Assembly (NCBI GenBank): GCA_037501455.1
Contig: CM074857.1
Location: 128,761,501 to 128,825,500 of the forward strand
DNA from: Lantana camara
Taxonomy: Eukaryota; Streptophyta; Magnoliopsida; Lamiales; Verbenaceae
DNA: 64,000 nt
Direction: 5' to 3'
Under the pieces are notes generated by a model. The model was given only the letters and a program-made list of their open reading frames with translations, had not been told where the DNA came from and made no database searches. A program made the position numbers and the translations under genes. Shown here piece by piece: positions 1 through 11,368 of the stretch (positions within the stretch are counted from its first letter, which is position 1; every line of letters starts with the position of its first letter).

Positions 1-219
1 CACGAAAGATCTAACGGTCGACAATCAACCAAAATCCCATCATCGTCGTCGTATGCGTTATCGACAACACGACACCGTAAGAATAAGGCGGGATCGACAA
101 GAAAAGACAGGCTTAGGACTTACAATACGTATACGGTTCAATCAAAAGTGAAGGACTCATTTCGCAACACTTTCCAATGGGTCAAGAACAAATACTCAAC
201 CCTTGTGCGTGGATATTGA
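1..219 (+). CDS. 3' end of an unidentified gene
   Basis: Frame 1 is open from the window edge to a TGA at 217-219, giving the last 72 residues of a protein. The segment is basic and Ser/Thr/Arg rich and ends in an amphipathic stretch (VKDSFRNTFQWVKNKYSTLV). No start codon lies inside, so the gene begins upstream of the window. Long open frame, absence of AT-rich bias and an abrupt change to AT-rich sequence after the stop support real coding. I do not recognise the family. It could also be the last exon of a longer gene whose preceding intron lies off the window. Confidence 0.55.
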   Translation, partial: HERSNGRQSTKIPSSSSYALSTTRHRKNKAGSTRKDRLRTYNTYTVQSKVKDSFRNTFQWVKNKYSTLVRGY

Positions 220-3200
220 CTCAAATGCCCTTCCCATGCAATATTAGTAACATATGTTTGCATGGATTATTATTTATTGGATGGACGATAATGCCCCTAG
301 AGAAGTTTTTTCCTCCCTTTTCACCCATTTCATATATTTGTAATGTGTGTTAATTATTTAAATTTGTTGTTTTTTTAAGGGTTGAACAATCTTATATAGA
401 TTCGAAATTGTAAGAGGATTTTTGAAGGGATTTTTGGGACCTTTTTTTATTGTTTATAGTTTGTTGTTGTAATGGTATGTACAATTAATAATTTGTTTGC
501 CGCATTAAGTATTTGATTAATCATTTTTTCTTGTCACGACGGGACGATTATTAAGGTCTACTTACCTATGTAAATTTTAATAATTATAAGTGATACTCAA
601 TATTTAGACATAATTACATTATATCATACTTAACAAATTTAATTACAGATAAACACCTTCAAGGTAATTATAAGTGAAAAAAAAAAGTAATTATAAGTGA
701 TACTCAATTAAATATAATTACATTATATCATGCTTAATAAATTTAATTACACATAAGCACCTTCTCTAATACATTAATATTACACATAATCCTCATATGA
801 AATATATTAATTACGAAAAAGAGGTAATTTAGGGATTTAAGTGTTATGTAAATATGTGAGGCAACACTTATAAATTAAGGGTAATTTTAGTTCGAGTTTA
901 ACTTGGTCAAATTTGTATAATGAGGGTGCAAGTATTTTATACTTGTCGCATAATTGGTGAAAAATTTAATAAGATTGACAAATTGAACAAAGTTTAAACT
1001 ATTTTAATTGATTGAGTTCGATTGAACCAAGATTGAGCTATAATTTTTCATAAATTAACACGTCTAATTTGGGAACTACACTTAATTAACCTTAAAAGCT
1101 AACGACAACTTAGTGAATTATTAATACACAAAAGGACTTAGAAAATCATGAACTATTAATGATTAACTTTATTCATATATATATATCATTAGTCATTACA
1201 ATCAAACATATATTTCTAAAATCAAGGCTGAAAAACAAAACCCAAAATTGCCCAAAAACCGGAAAATATGTGTCGGTCTTGAGTTCCGCGACACGCTTTT
1301 GGCTTTAAATATGTGAATAAAGCGACACTCTTTTCTTTAAGAAAAGTAAAAAGTTGATTAATTCATTAAATAACGTGATTAAAATCGCATAAATACAAAT
1401 CAAGGGATTTCCAAAATCTCGAATCCAACTGCTTTTTCATAATTTAGTAATCATCCCTTTCTTGAGGTCAAATCAACAATCTTTAATTCTTTCATCATAT
1501 CACAATAAAGAAAAGCCAATTAATTACGTAATTTTTCTTTCCTTTAAAATTTAGGAACAAACGACAAACGTGATTATCCCATTTCCAAAATCAGGACATA
1601 ATATCGATTTTTTTTGGAACCCTTTTGGACTATTACTACTGTAGGTTTTTTAGATTCTATAAATAACCTATCAATAAAGTATTGTGGTTAGAAATATTTG
1701 AACTCATAATTATTATCATGAAGAAAGCATTAATTAGGTAATTATGCTTCATATTTTACCTTTTAATATGTTTTATTCAATATATTATCCATGGATTTGT
1801 TAATACAAGTGTTTAACAGTTGTATCCACCTAACAAAATTATAACATTTTATTAAGGTGGCTTAAAAGTCAGCATCAATATTAACAAGATTTGTATATGA
1901 TATGGTAGGTAGACCATTTATTTATATCTGTTTTCTTATAACATACTAATATGTTGGCCTGCAATATTCTTCAATTTATTTAAGAAATCATCGAGGCATT
2001 AATTGTCACATTCCTTAAAACGTCTATAATTCAACTGGAAAACTAATCATCATAAATTAAATTTATATTTTATATGTCGAATAAACTAAAGAAATTTAAT
2101 CAAGAAGAGATTAAATTGTGGTAAATAAAATAAATTCTTATATTATAACACCACAAAGTGGGGACCCTATTTGGAATTTGAAATCCCTCCCTCTCATCTA
2201 ATAGACGTTATAAGCTTCTTTTTTTAACTTTTTATATGGTGAAGCAATAATTATTCCTTTTCCAAAGTAATTTTCAAAAAAAAAAAAAAAAACAACTTTG
2301 TACATAAATAAATATTATTTTCTTAAATTCTTTAAAGTTACTCCAATATCCAAAATTTTCATTCATTCTCCTCATATATTGCTTCAAACTGTTCTGTCAC
2401 TGAAAAGGACCCCTCTGTAAGCTGAATGCTATCTGACAAACAAAAGATTACCATTTTTTCTATCCAAAAGCTGTCAAATTCCAACCTTTTCTCGCAGAGA
2501 GGTACGCATTTTTCCTGATAATCATACCATTTTTTTGCACGTCAAGATTGCTGCTTTGCAGCTGAGGTCTGAGGGGAGCTCAGAGGGTCTTCATTCCAAG
2601 TGGGCTGTGTGAGTTTTCTAGATTTAACCATGTTTTGGTGCGCATTTGTCGAGAATATGAAAAGGGTCTTTTTGTTCTTGGTTTTGATGATGTTTGGAAG
2701 AGGTTTTTTTACTTAATGATGTTGTTTATTAGATTGTGATTTAGTTTAGCTGTCAGCAGATGATGATGATGTGAAATCCAACCTATAACTCTGAAAGTGT
2801 AGATTCATATGGTTATAGCAATAATGGGATGTGTTCTTTGTCTATCTTTTCTGTTCTTTTCCTTTTCTTGTTTTAATTTTCTGCTTCAAGAGCTTCATAT
2901 GGATAATGGGGGGGTTGAGTTTGAGTTTAGACTTCAGAGACATGACTCTTGGCTCAGTTTGATGTGTTAAATTAAGATCATTCCCTTAAGGGCATGTTTA
3001 TGGTAGAGTTGTTAAGAATGATCCACATTAAGCTGACATCTTCATTGACTTTGAGGTAAAGGTCTTCATAGAAGGATTAATCCGGTCATGAGTTCATATG
3101 AGAGGTTAAATAAATAAACGAAATGCTCGTGTAATTCTGCAACGATAATGTACACGATTCTTTGTAGGGGAGGATCTAGAAAATTTTATCTCAGAGCCAA

Positions 3201-3355
3201 GATTGAACTTTTACAAAATGTTTGATGTTGAGAATAATGCATGTAAAACATAGCTCAATGCAAATATTTGATTGCAGATGGACAGAGCTAGAGCAAAGGT
3301 TATTCATTCGTGCTGGCACGTCTTTCGTTTATGAAAGTGATTGAGTTCAGGAGAT
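220..3355 (+). other. AT-rich intergenic DNA and probable 5' UTR of the TRM gene
   Basis: No open frame of note is seen. The sequence is AT-rich with poly-A and poly-T runs (for example 2276-2292). A near-duplicate stretch (tgatactcaat, then attacattatatcatrctta) occurs at about 590-645 and again at 690-740. From about 2400 the base composition rises and splice-like sites occur (AG at 2500, GT at 2502), as expected for a 5' UTR with an intron before the coding start at 3356. The exact transcript start cannot be read from sequence. Confidence 0.4.
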
Positions 3356-6186
3356 ATGAAGATTGAGAAAGAAGGCTCCAAGACCAAGAATGGAAATTAT
3401 GTTGGTGGATTACTGCAAATGTTTGATTGGAATGCGAAATCTAGAAAGAAGTCAGATTTACCAGGTATTGCTGAGAGACACACACACACATACCAGTTAT
3501 TATTAGAACTATTTCAATCTTAATTTCCTATTGTTAGAACGATGTTGTTTTCTCAATACAGGGAAATCCAAACAGAAAAAGAAGTTCGAGGGGAATTTCC
3601 CTGCGACACATCTTCAAATGGTACGGATATAATCTTGATGAATAACAGACATTTTTCGTTGGGATAATTACACTGACGTACCCTGAAGTTTGACTTAGTT
3701 ACGCAAACTTCCCATGAGGTTTGGGAAATTACAACCTCCTTCCCTGTCAAAGAATTTAAATTACATCTAGATCAATAAATTTTGGTGAAGGCATGCATCC
3801 TAAATTTCCCTTGATAACTACTGATCAATAATTGGCGGTAAATCAATGACTATAATAACATGCATTAGGCCGAGCCTCGGGGTATTTAGGGGGAATTTTT
3901 GTAATTTCTTAAATATCAGGGGAAGTCTCTGTAATTACAAAAAACCTAAGGGTATTTCAGTGTAATTATCGCTTCATTTCCTAGTTTATAAACTTGATAG
4001 AAATGCAAAAACTTCTTCTCTATGTTTAGCAAGAAGATTATGAGATTTTAGCTGGATCAAGTATGAAAAGTGATTATAGTCGTGCTTCTTCAGCAACCGA
4101 TGATGAGTTTTATGGAACGCGGGCCCCGGGGGTCGTTGCAAGACTAATGGGATTGGATTCCATGCCTCATGAACCCTACACCAATCCACTTTTCGACTCT
4201 CAATCTCTTCCAGGTTCTTTGAACAACAAAACTCTTGATTATTATCAAGATCCTCAAATCATGCTCTCTACCACCTTGCATGATGCAAAGCATCAGAATG
4301 CATCAACAGATCGGCCTGCTGAAAAGTTCCAAACCGAAGTTTTGCCACCTAAGTCAGCTAAATCAGTTCCCATTACTCGTCAAAAGATTCCCTCTCCAAC
4401 AAAAGGTTCGAACTCCATCCCGCCAAAGGATGCAAGTACAAAGAAGGGATCTAAAAAAGTACAAAAACATTCGAAAATTATGGAACGTTCTAAGAGTTCT
4501 GCAGGTGAGTCTAATGCTGTCAAGAACCTTAAGGGACAGTCTACGAATAAAAGCTGGAATGGTTCAGTGGATGCTACATCATCAAGAAAATTTCGGGATT
4601 TGGAAAGAAATAAAGGGAAATCTATTTCACTTGCTCTTCAGGCGAAGGCGAACGTTCAAAAACGAGAAGGGATAAACAAGAAAGAAGCTAGTGATGTTAT
4701 TACAAACCAGATATTCACAGCTCAATCTGAAGTAGAGAAGAATAAGTTGAAGAAACCTTCAACTTTAAAAAAATTAAACGTACTTACACAGAACAATCAG
4801 AAGCAAAACTGCAGTGTTAGTAGTGGAAAATCACCTCCAAAGTCAAGCTTGAGTGGAGATTCTTGTTCTTCTAGAAGGCAAAGGGATAGTAGCAAAGTTG
4901 TAATTAAAGATGATAAGAAAAAAGCATTGTCTTGTAGCTCAGAAAGAGTTGCACGCAAGAAACGAACTGTTGATGGGAATCATACCTCTCAACAGAACCG
5001 AACAGCTCAGATCATGCGTAAGGGTAGAAATGGAAAAGATAGTAGTTGGAATGAAGATAGTAGTTGGAATGAAGATAGTGAAAAGATTGGAGCTGATGTG
5101 ATTTCTTTTACATTCACTTCTCCAATGACACAGTCAGGACATGGCTCAGCGAGGTCAACCAATTTTTTGAGGACCATTTTTGTGCAAAAGCTAAAAGAAC
5201 TGAGTCATAATGCTGAGGTTTCTGAAATGACACATGAGACAGTTTCAAGAGATTATAGAGGAATCATAGGAGGCCACAATTTCAAGGTATATCTTCAAGA
5301 ATTTGTCATTTTGTTTTTTATGTTTCTTGTAAGTATGTAGTTCCTCGATTATTAGTGGCCATTTGCTTCACTCGGATGCTCTTTATATTATACTTTTTAA
5401 ATATTTATATTCCATTTTTATTTAAAAAGCTGATCAAATCGATCTTATACTTAGGTTTCCATGGAAGAAATATACATGCATGGAGGAAACACATGTGACA
5501 ACAGAAAGTTACTCAAGCGGCTTCCAAGCCCCGTTTCAGTTCTTGATCATTCTTCCTTCACGGATAGCTGCTATTCTTCAGAGACTGCTGAAAGTAACAT
5601 ATATTCCACAAGTACATCAGATTTATCAGACTCTGCTTCTTCAACTTCTGCTGTAGCCGTAGCAACTAAACGACAGAGCACCTTAAGCACTTTGTCTTAT
5701 CAGGGGAAGCCAAGAAATTGGCAACTGTCCTATGTGAAGGAAATCTTGTGTAATGTAGAAATGATGTTTAATGATTATGCATCAGGAAAGGCTTGTGAAA
5801 TCATAACCCCAAGTCTTTTTCATCAGCTGGAAATTCGGAAAGGGAATTTCATCAACGGTTGTGGACGGATCCCAAGAATAAACCGACGGCTCCTATTCGA
5901 TTGCGTGACCGAATGCTTGGAGATGAGGTGCAAATCTTGGATTAAGGGTCTTTCAGTGGTTAGTAGGAAAGAAAAACTAGCTGAAGATGTGTATAAAGAG
6001 ATTTCTGATTGGAGCTCAATGGGAGATTTCATGGTTGATGAACTAGTGGATAATGATATGAGCAGCAAATATGGGAGATGGCTCGATTTTGAAATCGAAG
6101 CATTTGAACTTGGGATAAAGATCGAGTCACATATTCTTGATTTTTTGATAGATGAAGTAGTTGGTGATATGTTATTGACCTTATGA
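3356..6186 (+). CDS. TRM6/7/8-like protein (DUF3741/DUF4378, TON1-recruiting motif family)
   Basis: Exons 3356-3464, 3562-3620, 4030-5286 and 5455-6186 join in frame to 718 residues; all introns are GT-AG. The first ATG is at 3356 (MKIEKEGSK). Residues 20-33 (LLQMFDWNAKSRKK) match the N-terminal signature of this family, VARLMGLDSMP at about 92-102 is the DUF3741 motif, the middle is a long basic Ser/Lys-rich disordered region, and residues from about 480 form DUF4378: PSPVSVLDHSSF, a long helical block, and a C-terminal IDEVVGDML. Members of this family in Arabidopsis (TRM, LONGIFOLIA) recruit TON1 and PP2A to cortical microtubules and affect cell shape. Intron 2 carries a 308-bp TIR element. 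A tandem DSSWNE repeat occurs near residue 400. The subgroup assignment is from memory of motif layout; the family assignment is firm. Confidence 0.85.
3663..3970. mobile_element. 308-bp TIR element (MITE) in intron 2 of the TRM gene
   Basis: The ends are perfect 14-bp inverted repeats, gataattacactga at 3663-3676 and its complement at 3957-3970. The interior has no coding capacity and holds the paired phrases 'aaacttccc' and 'ggggaagtctctgtaattac' seen in other copies here (52627-52880, 59955-60210 and partial copies). No clear target-site duplication was found. Confidence 0.7.
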
Positions 6187-6274
6187 TTACTTCCATATGA
6201 GACTATGATAGCTTTAATAAGCAACATATGACAATGAGAAAACCAGGTGTTTCTTGCTGTGTTTGGATGGTTTG

Positions 6275-6350
6275 GCATTATTACAGATAAACCCCCTCGA
6301 TCTTTGATAATTACATATACCTCCCTTGTCACTAATTCCCGACTTACATA
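6275..6350. repeat. Partial copy of the ATAATTACA TIR family
   Basis: Sequence ttattacagataaaccccc and following 'gataattacatatacctccc' resembles one end of the family at 3663-3970. It lies between the TRM stop at 6186 and the MYB stop at 6360, which are convergent. Confidence 0.4.
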
Positions 6351-6629
6351 CAGGTCCATCTACTGCTGCTCTCTAAATAGGGTGTTGCCTAGAAGAGTTT
6401 GAGCCCGAGAGCTCGAAAAGTTTCGAAATTTGTGCATATTATTAGATTCACCCCACACATTAATATCTTCAACATTACCACGAAGATCCCAATCAATATT
6501 TCCGCAATCCAGTTCATCATTTTGGTAGATATCATTTTCAATATTTATGATTTCTTTCTCTCTCTCATAATTTATTATCACATCTAAATCAAACTCTTCA
6601 TATGCTACCCATGTTTCTGTTTCTTGGGG

Positions 6630-6866
6630 TGATAAGAAAGGCAGAGTAGAGAGAAGAAAGCATCGGAAGGAGAAAATTACTTTATTGAACAATAATGAAA
6701 AATTAGATACTGATTTACACTGACTCTGCTCTATAAATAGAGTTTTGTGCACGTGTAATGTTTTGGGAGGTTTGACTAACCTCTACCCACTTAATTGGTT
6801 AGCTTAGAGCTAACTTTTAACTGACTAACTAACTATGGTTATTGGGTAAAAACTTAATCTGTAATA
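6630..6866 (-). repeat. 3' LTR of the copia element (237 bp)
   Basis: Plus-strand ends are tgataagaaagg and ctgtaata. It matches the copy at 11369-14523 once the inserted solo LTR is set aside. A TATTTATA box lies near 6732-6739 on the minus strand. Confidence 0.95.
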
Positions 6867-9800
6867 CCCCCCCCCCCCCCCCCCCCTCAAACTTGGCGCT
6901 GTAAGGTTGTGTAAGCCAAGTTTGGACATGTGGGACTGAAATAGGTGAGAAGGAAGCGGTTTCGTAAAGATGTCAGCAGTTTGATCATGAGTACGGAGCG
7001 GAAGAAGATGAATCAGCCCTTGTTGAAGTCGTTCCCTTACTACGTGGCAGTCGATTTCTATATGTTTGGTGCGTTCGTGGAAGCTGGGATTGGCTGCAAT
7101 ATGTAACGCAGATTTGTTGTCGCAATAGATTACGGCTGGTTTAGTTTGTTGCAGACCAAGATCTCTTAGAATGTAGGTGATCCATTGAATTTCACAGGTT
7201 GTAGCAGCGAGAGCGCGATACTCAGCTTCGGAAGATGATCTGCTTACAGTGCTTTGTTTCTTGGATTTCCAGCTGATGAGTGATTTGCCTAGGAAAACAC
7301 AGTATCCTGTCACAGATTTTCTGGAATCAAGGCAGCCAGCCCAATCGGAATCACTGAAGGCCTTGATGTCTGAATCTGGATCTGCTGGAAAAAACAGCCC
7401 TTGACCTGGTGTGTTCTTTATATATCGTAGGATCCTTGTGGCAGCCGTGTAATGTGCTTGAGTTGGTGCAGCAAGAAATTGACTTAGTTGCTGAACACTA
7501 AAGGTAATATCCGGTCTTGTTGTGCAGAGATACAAAAGTTTCCCTATCAATCTCCTGTAGCTGGCAATATCTTCATATGATTCTCCATCTTTAGTGATCT
7601 TGATGGTGGAGTCCATTGGAGTTGGAGCAGGCTTGGCTCCTAACATTCCAGAATCTTCAAGTAATTCTAGAGCATACTTTCTCTGGTTTATGATGATGCC
7701 TTTCTTTGATCTTGCAATTTCAAGGCCTAAGAAGTACTTGAGGTTGCCAAGATCTTTGATTTTGAACTTATCATCCAGGAATTGCTTGATGGAATCTATC
7801 TCAGATTGGTTATTCCCACATAATATGATGTCATCTACATAGACCAAAATGTAAGTAAATGTGTCAGTGGTACGTTTGATAAATAAACTATAGTCAGAGA
7901 GGGATTGAGAGTAGCCCTGAGAGATTAAAGTGGAGGATAGCTTGTTAAACCACTGTCGGGATGCTTGCTTTAAACCATATAGAGAATTGGTGAGCTTGCA
8001 TACTTTGTTTGGTGTAGAAGCTGTGAATCCAGGAGGAAGTGTCATGTACACTTCTTCATCCAAGTCACTATGAAGAAAAGCGTTGTTTACATCAAGTTGT
8101 TGAAGCAACCAATCATGTTGCGCTGCTAAGGCAAGTAAAATACGAATTGTGGTTATTTTTGCAACGGGGCTAAAAGTATCAAAATAATCTAATCCTTCTG
8201 TTTGAGTGTAGCCCTTAGCTACTAGTCTAGCCTTGTAACGTTCTATAGAACCATCTGCCTTGTACTTGATTTTGTAAACCCATTTGCAACCAATGGGCTT
8301 CTTTCCTTGTGGAAGATCCACAATGTCCCAAGTCTGTGTAGATTGTAAGGCTGCTATCTCTTTCAGCATAGCCTCTTTCCATTCATCATGCTGCACAACT
8401 TGTTTATAAGTTTTTGGTTCAGCTTGTGAAGACAATGTAAGGCTGAAATGTTTATGTGAAGAAGATAATCTATCATAATTGAGTACAGAGTTTAGTGGAT
8501 AGAGTACACCTTGTGATGATGGAAGAGACTGATCTGAAGAGCTGATGAGATTGCAATGATAATCTCTCAAGTATGAAGGAGTATGTCTAGCTCTCAAAAT
8601 CCTTTGAGGTTGATCAGGAACAGCTGCTGGAGCTGGTACAACAGGTATGGCTTGCTGTGGAACCTGTGAAGAAGACTGAGGCATGTGAACAGGTGCATCA
8701 TAAGTAATCTGAGGAGAAACAGGTAGAGACAACAGATGAGAATTATCAATGATGTGTTGTTGAAGAAGAGGAAATTGATGCTCAACAAATTGGACATGTC
8801 TTGACACAAAAATCTCAGAGGATTGTAAATCTTGTAGAATGTATCCCTTTGTGCCAGGCTTATACCCTAAGAAGATGCATTGCCTGGCTCTTGGGTAAAA
8901 TTTTGACCTGTTCTGAGTGGAAGTGGAAGTGGAAGCATAAGCAAGGCAACCAAATACTTTGAACTCAGAATATGCAGGTAAGGAACCATATAACAACTGA
9001 AATGGACACTGATTATGCAACAATGGACTAGGTAAACGGTTTATTATATAAACTGCATGAGTGACACAGTATGACCATAGTGACTTTGGAACACCAGATT
9101 GAAATAATAAGGCCCTGGCAATGTTAAGAATATGCTGATGCTTGCGCTCTACAACTCCATTTTGTTGAGGAGTGTCAACACATGAAGTCTGGTGAAGAAT
9201 TCCCTTTTGAGCATAAAAATCTGTCATCAAAAACTCAGGACCGTTGTCAGATCTCACAGTTTTAACCTTCAAAGTAAACTGATTTTCAAGCAAAACAATT
9301 AAGGACTGTAATTGAGCTCTTATCTCAGACTTGTTCTTCACCATTGCAACCCATGTGAATCTTGTGAAATCATCAACAACTGTAAGAAAATACTTGTGGC
9401 CAGAGATAGAAGGAACACTATATGGTCCCCATATATCAACGTGAAGTAATTCAAGAGCAAGAGATGAAACAGAGGAACTCAATGGAAAGGGTAATTTCTT
9501 TTGCTTTGAAAAATGAAAAATAGAACAATTGTCAAGAGTATCTTTACATGCTATAGAACTATCTAAGGTCTGTAATACATGTAAAACTGAAGAGGACACA
9601 TGTCCTAACCGAAAATGCCATAAATTGTGCGAATTAACAACACTAGAACTATCAGTAGAAGCAACATTGACTGTATTCAGTACAGAGTCACAATCAGCAG
9701 GTGAATGTAAGACATAGAGACCATCTTTGAGCTTAGCTAAACCAATCATCTTCGAAGTCCTGAGATCCTGGATTATGCAATAACCATTTCGAAAGACAAA

Positions 9801-11285
9801 ACAACAACCAAGTGAGGCAATTAATTGAGGAACAGATAATAGATTGAAACAAAATCCTGGGATAAGCAACACATTGTGTAACACAATATCAGCAGAGAGT
9901 TGAATAGAACCAGCGTGTTTAGCCAAGATATGAGTTCCATTAGGCAGATTAACCGAAATAGGCTCAATGGAATGAATAGTACGAAACATAGATGAAGAGG
10001 AACAAATGTGATCTGTTGCCCTAGTGTCCAAAACCCACGAGGAATGAAAACTGGAACAAGCAAGAGCACAAGTACCTGAGTCAAAAGATGGTTGAAGATT
10101 CGTTGAGGAAGACGCAACTGTCACTTGATTCACTTGATGAGTAGAATTTGAAGCTTGATCAGGCTGTTGAATCAACTGCAACAGCCTCTGAAACTGGTCA
10201 GGAGTGAAAGAGACCTGAGCTTGATCCTGGACTGGAGCAGGATCAATGTCATCCAATGGAGTATCCTGAGTCTCTTGAGAGGAAGAATCATGAGAGTAAA
10301 TCGCAGCAGCAACTGGGTTCTTGAACCTGAAATTTGGGGGAAATCCAAATTTCTTATAGCAAGTGTGTTCTGTGTGATTGGGACCACCACAGTGCCTACA
10401 GGATTTCTCAGAAGTAGATGAATCCTTATTGAATCCTTTGAAACCACGGCCCCGGCCAAAAGCTTGATGACCCTGAGAATTTGAAGGAGGGAATCTTGAA
10501 TAACCTGCACCCTGATGAACTGATTTTTGCCCTGAAGACTTAAAACCTTGAAACTGAGAACTCTGAACAGCAAAAGAGTTATGCAAAGAAGAGACTGACA
10601 ATTGCCTCTCCTGTTGAACAACCATGGCAAAAACCTTCATGAGTGGGGGCAAGGGATCAAGAAGCATAATCTGTGACCTAACGCCAGAAAATCGCTCATT
10701 CAAACCATTAAGAAAGCGTATGACACAATCACTCTGTTGATAGTTCTTGAATGTGTCAATCGCACCACAAGAGCAACGAGTAGGGCAAGAACAGACCGGT
10801 AGAGGACGGAAATTGAAGTACTCATCCCAAAGAACCTTCAATTTGGTGAAAAACTCAGAGACCGGAGCATCACCTTGCTTGAGAGAGAACAACTATTCTT
10901 GCAACTCAGCGATGCGAAACCCATGGGAGTAACGATCTCGAAGATCCACCCAGACATCTGAAGCTTTATCAATCCAAAGAACGGATTGCGCAATCGTTGG
11001 GGAGACAACACGGGAAATCCATGAAAGAACCATGGTATTGCAGCGTTCCCACGCCGGAAGCAGAGGATCCATGGAAGAAGGCATGGCGATGGCGCCAGAG
11101 ACGAATCCAAACTTATTCTTTGAAAGCAAGGCCATCTTCATACCTCTAGCCCAGGTATGATAATTCGATCCATCAAGGGGCGTAGACACCAGATTCAGGC
11201 CAGGATTCTCATTAGCATGGAGGAAAAAAGGACTGGAAGCAGTCAATTGAGACTCTGCAGCAGCGATAGCCTCTTGCGAAGCCAT
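6825..11285 (-). pseudogene. copia gag-pol polyprotein with one in-frame TAG
   Basis: One frame runs from ATG 11285 (MASQEAIAAAES) to a stop at 6825, about 1485 codons, broken only by TAG at 10895-10893 in gag. Order: gag with CCHC knuckle (CRHCGGPNHTEHTC), protease, GAG-pre-integrase (LWHFRLGH), integrase (DIWGP, TVRSDNGPEF), reverse transcriptase (LVYVDD) and RNase H (SDSDWAG, SSSEAEYRAL). The protease site reads DTRATDHI where DTGA/DSGA is expected, and the expected CxxC after GAG-pre-integrase is partly lost (CSIFHFSKQ). The C-terminus reads through the G20 tract into the LTR, so its exact end depends on tract length. Lineage within copia was not assigned. The element is probably not autonomous now. 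Confidence 0.9.
6867..6886 (-). other. Polypurine tract: 20 G
   Basis: A pure run of 20 C on the plus strand directly abuts the 3' LTR, in the place of the polypurine tract. Such length is likely to be unstable and to shift the reading frame of the last pol codons. Confidence 0.8.
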
Positions 11286-11356
11286 GAAAGCACCAAGAAA
11301 GCAAGAAATCGAAGAAGAAAAACGCAAGAAAAGATGAGGGTTTCTTCAAAAAATCA

Positions 11357-11368
11357 CATCTGATACCA
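11357..11368 (-). other. Primer binding site (tRNA-iMet)
   Basis: Minus strand TGGTATCAGATG follows the 5' LTR end at 11369 directly. Copia elements usually prime from the 3' end of initiator Met tRNA (TGGTATCAGAGC). Confidence 0.8.

Noticed and set aside
7594..10421. Plus-strand open frames within the copia pol region
   Set aside because: They are shadows of the long gag-pol frame on the minus strand, with no family features.
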